Below the pieces are notes generated by a model, which did no database searches, was not told the origin of the DNA, and saw only the letters and a list, made by a program, of their open reading frames with translations. DNA of 64,000 nucleotides, taken from NCBI GenBank assembly GCA_964389475.1, contig CAYMFD010000002.1, positions 1 through 64,000 on the forward strand, given 5' to 3'. Origin of the DNA: CAYMFD01 sp964389475. GTDB lineage: Bacteria; Bacteroidota; Bacteroidia; Chitinophagales; Saprospiraceae. Position numbers and translations under genes: made by a program. Positions 35,367 through 41,594 of this stretch are shown piece by piece (within the stretch, counting starts at the first letter, position 1; every line of letters begins with the position of its first letter).

Positions 35367-38237
35367 ATGAGAGTTTTTATAATAGCGGTAACGCTTCTGG
35401 GGTTAGTCACCATCTGCCGCAGTCAGCAGGCCACATCGTATCAGATCGATGCGACGTATGACGCTGAGGCTCAGATGCTAGATGCCACTGTAGCCATAGC
35501 TATTAGTAATACTGGTACTACACCACTAGGTAGAATTGTGGTTAATCTCTATGCTGACGCAATAGTAGATAAGCGATCGTACTTCGTGCAGCAAGAGGTA
35601 GATGCTGGTAATCTGGCGCTTTACTTCGCTAAGAGCAAGTACACCACGGCGTATCAGGAGCTTGAGGTGATGCAAGGCGGTTCGACCCTAGTAGTCGATA
35701 GAGATTTTCTCATCAGGGAGGTAGCGAAGATCTCACTCGGGCAGCCTATTGCACCTAGAGCAGTTGATACCGTCACTTTCGCTTACAGGCTATATATACC
35801 TGAGAAGCACTCGACCCAGGGCTACGAGGAGGACAGCACAGCCTACTACGATCTATGGTACCCTACGGTAGCTATGCACAATGGTAGTACTTACGCTATA
35901 GAAGCATATGATGGTCGAGCACCGATCATAGGCCCTGTGGAGACGGATATAGCGATCACTGTACCGGCAAACCATATGGCATTATTAGCAGGTAGTCTAG
36001 TAGGTGAAGGTGAGACTGATAACACTACTTTTAGGCAAGTCTCGACCGTAGTGGATAAACCGATACCCATGGTCGTAACTCAGCGCAGTGTGGCTACTAC
36101 TACGGCTCAGATAGAAGATAAGCAAGTAGGCATCGCATACAGCGCCTATCGATCTGTGAAGACACCGACCCTCACTGAAGTGTCTAGCGCAGCACAAGCG
36201 ATGCTGTCGTGGTTGGGCACCTACCCTTATGAGACTATCTTAGTAGTCGAGCAGATATCGGAGACAACCCCTATCTACCGAGAGGGCTTAATAACCTTAT
36301 TACCACAATCATCCATAGAGGACCTGCCTCTTGCTCTGGCAAGCACCTATCTCGATCAGTTATTCGTGGTCGATGTATCTGACAACATTAAGGCGGGCTT
36401 GGGTATGTTATATCGACAGCGATACAATACTAATGATAGTCCTTCTCTGGCATTTGCCAATTGTAATTCGTGCTCTTTTTACAAGACATTAAAGAACTAC
36501 TATGCCGCCACCTCTCCGATGGCACTAGATGTCTCACCAGACCTCTATCGGCACAACGGTGATGCCATTGTCAATGGGACCCACCGTCCACTACTCTTCT
36601 GGACGCATGTCTACTCCTATACTAGAGCTAGCTGGGATGCAGCCATGATAGATGCCAGAGCGATAGGTCAGCGATTATCGATAGAGGACTGGCTAGACCT
36701 ACTAGAGATACGTAGTGGCAAGTCCATGGACTGGACAGGTGGCGTGATGTCAGCCGAGCCGCTTGATTATCAGGTGCAGTTAGGTGGCGACTACGTAAGA
36801 GTGACTAATCGTAGTGACGTTGTGGCACCTATGCCCATCACGATAGAGCGAGCAGGAGACGACCTCGTGGTGTGGACTGATCCTGTGTGGACGGACACTA
36901 CTTTTCTAGTTGACGGTGCACTAGCGGCCGTCATCGATGCTGATGATGTGACCCTCGATTTTGCAGAGCATAACAATACGTCTTTTAATGACAATGCACC
37001 GACGGTGTCTCTACTGCGTCCTAGCAATGAGAGCTTTAATCAAGTCACCCTAAGGCCAGGATACAACTTATCAGACCGTTGGATGCTAGGCATAGAGTTT
37101 AGCTCTACCGATAAGCTACCGACCAAGTGGCAGTATGTAGTGGCGCCTATGTGGTCCTTCGGTGCGAGAGACTTAGTTGGTTTTGCGGATGTGCGACGTA
37201 ATATAAAGCTAGGTGCCGACCGCCTCGACCGGCTGGTACTTGGCCTATCAGGTAGGCACTTTCACTATGATACAGAGCGACCCAGTACATTTGATGACCT
37301 AGTGGTAAATGACCGCTCCGAGCCTATCACTGGGGCGATACACAATGGATTCTACCGCCTACAGCCTTACGCCAGTCTCTACTTTGAGGGTGGCGATCGT
37401 ACCAAGGCACTACACCTCAGCACGACCTACATCGTCGAGCAAGATATGATCTACAGCCCTATTGGAGATGGTGTATTACAGGCCAATCGGATAGACCGCC
37501 GCAATCGTTTTCTTCGTGCTACCTATCAGGATGATGGCTACGGCCGCTTAACAGATACTGACTTTCGTATAGAGCTCGAGTTTGGGGACTATGCCAATGC
37601 ATTTAGGGTGCAAGAGCAGTACCTCAAGGTGTCAGCAGATGTGATTAAGAGCTGGAGCTATGATGCATCAGGCAGTCAGTTCAGTATACGGGTATGGGGT
37701 GGTGCCATGCTGGATAATACAGCCGCCAATGCTGAGGCCAATGCACTCAACTACAGCGGTGTACTTGCTCTTAGCCACCAAGGGTTTAATGACTACACCT
37801 ACGATGAGTACCACGTAGACCGCCTCAGCAATGCAGCCTTTTCGACTCGCCAAGTTAACTATCGTCGTGGAGGAGGTTTTACGCATCCAACTGGCCTGCC
37901 TAGTAATGCCCAGGTGGGGCAGAGTCAGCGCTTTGCCTTCAGTAGTAATGTGGTGATGGATATGCCTTTTGGCGGCAATTACTTTCCGCTGCAGGCGACA
38001 TTTGACTTCGGTGGCTATAGCAGACGCCTTGGTATCAATGACCGGGACCTAGCCTTTCTGTATAGTGCTGGCCTCCGCCTTAACTACGACAACTTCGTTA
38101 TCAATATACCGCTGCTCTACAGCGATGAGTTTTCGAGAGCTTACCAGGGAGCTAGTTTCTGGCGACGTATATCCTTTAGCATCAACTACCCACTGCTCGA
38201 CACATGGACTACCAACTACGAAAAGATCAAGTACTAG
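35367..38237 (+). CDS. Degenerate M1 peptidase-like protein fused to an outer-membrane beta-barrel
   Basis: A 956-residue exported protein. After a signal peptide (1 to about 20) the first 500 residues follow the M1 layout: an N-terminal beta-domain (about 20-210), then helices matching the catalytic domain. The zinc site is gone: where HExxH is expected there is LALASTYLDQLFVVDVSDN, and where the third Glu should be there is AGLGMLYRQRY. From about residue 560 regular alternating beta-strands (NQVTLRPGYNLSDRWMLG, WRRISFSINYPL) run to an aromatic C-terminus (KIKY), typical of an outer-membrane barrel. Inference: a surface-exposed or periplasmic pseudoenzyme on a barrel. ATG at 35367 is preferred over GTG at 35361. 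The lipoprotein gene 38204-38791 starts inside its end. Confidence 0.75.
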   Translation: MRVFIIAVTLLGLVTICRSQQATSYQIDATYDAEAQMLDATVAIAISNTGTTPLGRIVVNLYADAIVDKRSYFVQQEVDAGNLALYFAKSKYTTAYQELEVMQGGSTLVVDRDFLIREVAKISLGQPIAPRAVDTVTFAYRLYIPEKHSTQGYEEDSTAYYDLWYPTVAMHNGSTYAIEAYDGRAPIIGPVETDIAITVPANHMALLAGSLVGEGETDNTTFRQVSTVVDKPIPMVVTQRSVATTTAQIEDKQVGIAYSAYRSVKTPTLTEVSSAAQAMLSWLGTYPYETILVVEQISETTPIYREGLITLLPQSSIEDLPLALASTYLDQLFVVDVSDNIKAGLGMLYRQRYNTNDSPSLAFANCNSCSFYKTLKNYYAATSPMALDVSPDLYRHNGDAIVNGTHRPLLFWTHVYSYTRASWDAAMIDARAIGQRLSIEDWLDLLEIRSGKSMDWTGGVMSAEPLDYQVQLGGDYVRVTNRSDVVAPMPITIERAGDDLVVWTDPVWTDTTFLVDGALAAVIDADDVTLDFAEHNNTSFNDNAPTVSLLRPSNESFNQVTLRPGYNLSDRWMLGIEFSSTDKLPTKWQYVVAPMWSFGARDLVGFADVRRNIKLGADRLDRLVLGLSGRHFHYDTERPSTFDDLVVNDRSEPITGAIHNGFYRLQPYASLYFEGGDRTKALHLSTTYIVEQDMIYSPIGDGVLQANRIDRRNRFLRATYQDDGYGRLTDTDFRIELEFGDYANAFRVQEQYLKVSADVIKSWSYDASGSQFSIRVWGGAMLDNTAANAEANALNYSGVLALSHQGFNDYTYDEYHVDRLSNAAFSTRQVNYRRGGGFTHPTGLPSNAQVGQSQRFAFSSNVVMDMPFGGNYFPLQATFDFGGYSRRLGINDRDLAFLYSAGLRLNYDNFVINIPLLYSDEFSRAYQGASFWRRISFSINYPLLDTWTTNYEKIKY

Positions 38238-38791
38238 CGGCCCTACTCCTTATGCTGCTTACCGCCTGTAGCCCCAAGGTGGTGTCGCCAGTACCAGAGA
38301 CTGCTCCTGCAGTTGAGCAATTTAGTTTTCCCGATGACTGGCTAGGATACTGGCAGGGCGACCTCGAGATTATGAATGGCGGTGTAGTCACTCAGACCAT
38401 CCCTATGGCTCTAGACTACCGGCAAGAGGTAGACAGTGACAGGTATCACTGGGCGATCATTTATGGCGCAGATACGATCGCTGGCCGCCGCGACTACTAC
38501 CTTGAGGCAATACCCAATGACCCTGGTCACTATCAGATCGATGAGCAGAATAGTATCGTCATAGACGGCTACCACTTTGGCGATAGTTTTGTTAGTGCTT
38601 TTATGGTCCAAGGCAACCACCTCAGTAGTGTATCACGCAGAGATGGCGATGATATGGTCTTTGAGATTTACATGATGAAAGATGAGCAGGGTAGAGAGAC
38701 GGGTGGTGGTATAGTAGATAGTGTAGCCATGCCCCGCGTCTACAGTTACCCCGTCACGGTCCGGCAAGTCGCACGGTTGACGAGACGGTAG
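38204..38791 (+). CDS. Lipoprotein coupled to the M1-like barrel gene
   Basis: A 195-residue lipoprotein of unknown family. The signal peptide ends in a lipobox with Cys22 (MLLTACSPK). A beta-rich domain follows (WLGYWQGDLEIMNGG, IPMALDYRQE, YHWAIIYGADTIAGRRDYYL), possibly lipocalin-like. The start codon lies 34 bases inside the 3' end of the barrel gene, in another frame, so translation is probably coupled and the two proteins may form an outer-membrane complex. There is no other candidate start giving a signal peptide. Confidence 0.75.
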   Translation: MDYQLRKDQVLAALLLMLLTACSPKVVSPVPETAPAVEQFSFPDDWLGYWQGDLEIMNGGVVTQTIPMALDYRQEVDSDRYHWAIIYGADTIAGRRDYYLEAIPNDPGHYQIDEQNSIVIDGYHFGDSFVSAFMVQGNHLSSVSRRDGDDMVFEIYMMKDEQGRETGGGIVDSVAMPRVYSYPVTVRQVARLTRR

Positions 38792-39349
38792 CAACTGGAA
38801 GGTGTCTACGCTATTGTTATAAGCCTGCAGGCGTTTATGGTAACGTCCGGAAGATGCAGAGCTAGATGGTAATCAATGCGGGAAGATCTTTAGCTACAAT
38901 TGACATTAGGTGAGTTAACAACTAGTGCAGATGGTCATCACAGTTCTTTTGTAATTCGATTTTTAATGGAGGCCAGATTTCCTGGATATCTACTTTTCTA
39001 CCAGTAGCCCAAGGAGATGATGAGGCGTCGCGATTTTGAGAGTAAGCTAAATTCGGTTTGGAGTCTGGACCATGCGACAGCTCTGAAGGCGACAGTGTTT
39101 TCAGACAATATAAAGCATGGCGAACTCTCAGGAAAGCAGCCGATCATCGAGCAGTGCTGTCAAGCTATACTCAGGTTTTCCGTGAGGTTTGGCGCCACTC
39201 AAGCTGCCTTTAAAAAAGCTGCCTTTTTTTGTTTCGTTTATTGGCAGCGCAAAAAATGAAAAGCAAGTGACTTCAGGCTGTGGGTAAAAGGTACAGGCTC
39301 TGGTCTCTAAGTTGATCGTATTTTTATAGATACCTGTGCTGGCTATTAC
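38792..39349. other. Intergenic region without a supported gene
   Basis: About 560 bases. One plus-strand open frame of 80 codons (39017-39259) ends in a low-complexity aromatic/basic tail and has no family resemblance. AAGCTGCCTTT occurs twice in direct order (39199-39228), and the second copy forms a weak A-T hairpin with a T-run. Nothing else is evident. Confidence 0.5.
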
Positions 39350-39742
39350 TTACACATCGTTAAAAGCCGCAATACAACTAATCTCCACATTAACATACTT
39401 AGGTAAATTCGCCACCTCTACTAATTCTCTAGCAGGCGCCGTCGCCTCATCGAAGTATCCCGCATAGACGGCATTGATGCGGCTGTACATGCCCATATCT
39501 GCGACGAATACACTGCATTTGGCCACATCATCAAAGGTCAGTCCTGCCTCATTGAGCACGTAGCCGATGTTGCGCATGACCTGGTGGGTCTCCGTCTCTA
39601 TGTCGTCCGTCATGAGCTTGCCAGTCTCTTGGTCGATGGCGATCTGGCCAGAGAGGAGGAGCATATTGCCTATACGTACGGATTGGTTGTATGGGCCTAC
39701 AGGTGCTGGAGCCTTAGGAGAGTTGATGATCGTCTTTGCCAT
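39350..39742 (-). CDS. ridA: RidA family enamine/imine deaminase
   Basis: Hydrolyses reactive enamines and imines such as 2-aminoacrylate made by PLP enzymes. The 130-residue protein from ATG at 39742 (MAKTIINSPKAP) has the family markers: GPYNQSVRIGNMLLLSGQIA, the catalytic-site Arg in APARELVEVANLPK (about residue 107) and the closing VNVEISCIAAF. A longer frame from 39796 adds 18 residues unlike the family and is rejected. It stands alone, 250 bases from the divergent toxin-antitoxin pair. Confidence 0.9.
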   Translation of the reverse strand: MAKTIINSPKAPAPVGPYNQSVRIGNMLLLSGQIAIDQETGKLMTDDIETETHQVMRNIGYVLNEAGLTFDDVAKCSVFVADMGMYSRINAVYAGYFDEATAPARELVEVANLPKYVNVEISCIAAFNDV

Positions 39743-40020
39743 GATAGTTTGTCTGTTAGTTGATCTTTGAAAAGCTAAGGTAAGGATCAATGGCAACTCG
39801 CATGATAAGCAGACAGACTATAGATCAAGAGGCATTATACAACTAGGGAATACGAGGCGTTAAGGCATAATTGGTATGGTTTGTTTCAGTCACTACTTGG
39901 TGGGTGGGGTTGGGCTTCCAAATCGACTGCCTTCGTTGTCGCTTACGAGTCCCACATGGACCTGCGAGATCAAAATGTACCCCATAAAGCATACACAAAT
40001 CTCAATCGTATTATTAATCG

Positions 40021-40028
40021 TACGTTTA
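40021..40028 (+). promoter_or_regulatory. Possible -7 element for the toxin-antitoxin pair
   Basis: TACGTTTA differs by one base from the Bacteroidota TAnnTTTG -7 element and lies 20 bases before the antitoxin ATG. No good -33 TTG was found, so this is a weak call. Confidence 0.3.
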
Positions 40029-40048
40029 TAAGTACTAATAACCGTACT

Positions 40049-40303
40049 ATGTTGACAGCAAATGATATTAAGACTAGAGGCGTCAAGGCCATAGAGGAGG
40101 CTTTAACCGAGCGAGACCGTGCCGCAATAACGGTTCGTGGTAAGGTCAAGTATGTCGTCATGGCCGTCGAAGACTATGACGAGATGAGGACTAGGGAATT
40201 AGATGGCGCCTACGCAGAGGTGATGCGTGATATTGAGAAGGGCGACTATACCATAGAGACTGCCGAAGAGCATGTTAAGCGTTTGTGGGATGCTAAAGAT
40301 TAA
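40049..40303 (+). CDS. Phd/YefM-like antitoxin
   Basis: The 84-residue protein from ATG at 40049 (MLTANDIKTRGVKAIEEAL) matches the Phd/YefM type: an N-terminal DNA-binding fold with ITVRGKVKYVVMAVEDYDEM (the family's ixxxGkpxaVvxxxxyexl core), then a helical acidic tail (YAEVMRDIEKGDYTIETAEE) that would wrap and neutralise the toxin. The upstream extension of the same frame to 39881 has no family resemblance and is not included. It overlaps the toxin gene by 14 bases, the typical arrangement for a type II pair. Autoregulation of the promoter is expected. Confidence 0.82.
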   Translation: MLTANDIKTRGVKAIEEALTERDRAAITVRGKVKYVVMAVEDYDEMRTRELDGAYAEVMRDIEKGDYTIETAEEHVKRLWDAKD

Positions 40304-40562
40304 GTCTACGAGAAGGTATGACCGAGTGCTTAAGAAATTTGCAAAGAAGCATCCTGAATTACGCAATAAGTACCTAAGTACGCTGTCCCTACTCCAGAAA
40401 AATCCTCGACATCCATCCCTACGTCTGCACAAATTGCACGGTCAGCTAGAGGATTACTATAGTATCAGTCTCAATATGAAGTATCGTATCGTGCTCGATT
40501 TTATCATACGGGACGATGTGGTGATCCTGATCGATATTGGTACGTATGATGGGGTGTATTGA
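40290..40562 (+). CDS. RelE/YafQ-like toxin
   Basis: A 90-residue basic protein from ATG at 40290 (MLKIKSTRRYDRVLKKFAKK). It resembles the RelE/YafQ ribonuclease toxins: an N-terminal strand and basic helix pair, PRHPSLRLHKLHGQLEDYYSI (family core LxxHxLxGxxxxxxsxhi) and MKYRIVLDFIIRDDVVILID with a final short strand (IGTYDGVY). Expected activity: ribosome-dependent mRNA cleavage that arrests growth when the antitoxin is lost. A start at 40272 in the same frame would overlap the antitoxin more and lacks family support. Confidence 0.82.
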   Translation: MLKIKSTRRYDRVLKKFAKKHPELRNKYLSTLSLLQKNPRHPSLRLHKLHGQLEDYYSISLNMKYRIVLDFIIRDDVVILIDIGTYDGVY

Positions 40563-40659
40563 GTGGGGTGACTTTTAGCTTGTAAGTCAGCTGTTGTACA
40601 ATGGTAAGACCTAAAGCGATTGGGCAGTACAAAGCAGTATTGGGTGTACTAAAGTAGAA

Positions 40660-41046
40660 TCATTCTTCAGTCTCTTTCGGTGATGAGAGCTGTAATTGCC
40701 GCAGTAATGTTGTGCGAGTGAGATGGTCTATCTGTTTTGATGCTGCTTTCAAAATATCCTTAAAGAGTTGTCCACAAGCTTGAGCTGCAGGGGCGATTCT
40801 GTACTCCGTGGTATTACCTACATTTCTTGATTCGACAAAGCCCATCACTCTCAGTTTACGCAGATGCTGACTTATAGAGACATCGGTGAGCGGTATTTTA
40901 TCTACTACGGTAGACCTCTGCACCCAATCATTAGCATCAATTATTTTGGATAGCATGGTTAGCCTAGCAGGATGGCTAACGGCAGTGCAGAGGTGAGCGA
41001 TTACTTGGGTAGATTGGGGAAATAGGAAGCCGTGCGAGAAAGCCAT
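40660..41046 (-). CDS. ArsR family transcriptional repressor
   Basis: A 128-residue winged-helix regulator. The core is LCTAVSHPARLTMLSKI, a recognition helix region VSISQHLRKLRVMGFVESR and the wing NTTEYRIAPAA. It has no clear metal-site cysteine pair (no ELCVCDL motif in helix 3; the matching place reads STVVDKIPLTD). One cysteine occurs in LCTAV and another in ACGQL, so the signal could be redox or a ligand other than arsenite. A perfect 15-bp inverted repeat overlaps its own promoter, which indicates autoregulation. No target gene is next to it on the same strand. Confidence 0.87.
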   Translation of the reverse strand: MAFSHGFLFPQSTQVIAHLCTAVSHPARLTMLSKIIDANDWVQRSTVVDKIPLTDVSISQHLRKLRVMGFVESRNVGNTTEYRIAPAAQACGQLFKDILKAASKQIDHLTRTTLLRQLQLSSPKETEE

Positions 41047-41069
41047 GATGGTGTAGATTATGCGGAATG

Positions 41070-41111
41070 CAAATATATTAGTAATATGCTAATTAACATA
41101 TTACTAATATA
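41070..41111 (-). promoter_or_regulatory. ArsR promoter and palindromic operator
   Basis: A perfect inverted repeat with 15-base arms (TATATTAGTAATATG, 41074-41088, and its complement at 41097-41111) and an 8-base spacer lies 28 bases before the ArsR start codon. On the minus strand TATATTTG (41077-41070) matches the TAnnTTTG -7 element and overlaps the left arm, so a bound repressor would block the promoter. Confidence 0.85.
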
Positions 41112-41167
41112 CATTACAGTTCGTATCCCACTCCCTAACACCTCTTTTCTCTCTACTCCACACCTGC

Positions 41168-41234
41168 AACTAAAAAATACGTTGCATAACTAAAAAATTC
41201 GTTTACCTTTGGTGTAACGTAATCTTTAGTTATG
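41168..41234 (+). promoter_or_regulatory. BlaI-type promoter and operator
   Basis: Two direct repeats, AACTAAAAAATACGTT (41168-41183) and AACTAAAAAATTCGTT (41188-41203), are 20 bases apart with one mismatch. A third, inverted half-copy (CTTTAGTTATG, 41224-41234) runs into the start codon. Between them TTG (41182-41184), 19 bases, then TACCTTTG (41204-41211) fits the Bacteroidota promoter. The repressor would cover both promoter elements. Confidence 0.8.
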
Positions 41235-41594
41235 AAGCGACTGACCAAAGCAGAGGAAGAAATCATGCAGATGATATGGGAGAATGAACCGACGACGGTG
41301 TCAGCCCTTATCGCCAAGATGGAGGACCCCAAACCACCACACAGTAGTATCTCCTCCATCGTCCGGATACTTGAGAAAAAAGGCTTCGTCGATCATAAGG
41401 CTTATGGTAGGACGTACGAGTACTTTAGCATTATAGCGAAGGACGACTATGGGGCATTCTCGATTAAGAAGGTCATGTCCAACTACTTTGCTGGGTCTGC
41501 CAGCGAGCTGGTATCCTTCCTAGTCAAGCAGGAGGAGGTCGACGTAGAGGACCTGTCTCGCCTTATCGACGAATTAGAAAATCGCAAGGCATGA
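41232..41594 (+). CDS. BlaI/MecI family transcriptional repressor
   Basis: A 120-residue winged-helix repressor of the BlaI/MecI/CopY family: KRLTKAEEEIMQMIWE at the start, then ISSIVRILEKKGFVDHKAYGRTYEY (recognition helix and wing), then a helical dimer/protease-sensitive region (FAGSASELVSFLVKQEEVD). In this family, the partner membrane protease cleaves the repressor or triggers its cleavage. The partner gene follows with a four-base overlap (ATGA). The operator repeats in front of the gene point to autoregulation of the pair. Confidence 0.9.
   Translation: MKRLTKAEEEIMQMIWENEPTTVSALIAKMEDPKPPHSSISSIVRILEKKGFVDHKAYGRTYEYFSIIAKDDYGAFSIKKVMSNYFAGSASELVSFLVKQEEVDVEDLSRLIDELENRKA

Noticed and set aside
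39017..39259. 80-codon plus-strand open frame in the spacer before ridA
   Set aside because: It has no signal, domain or neighbour support and ends in a low-complexity AAFFCFVYWQRKK tail, which looks like translated spacer.
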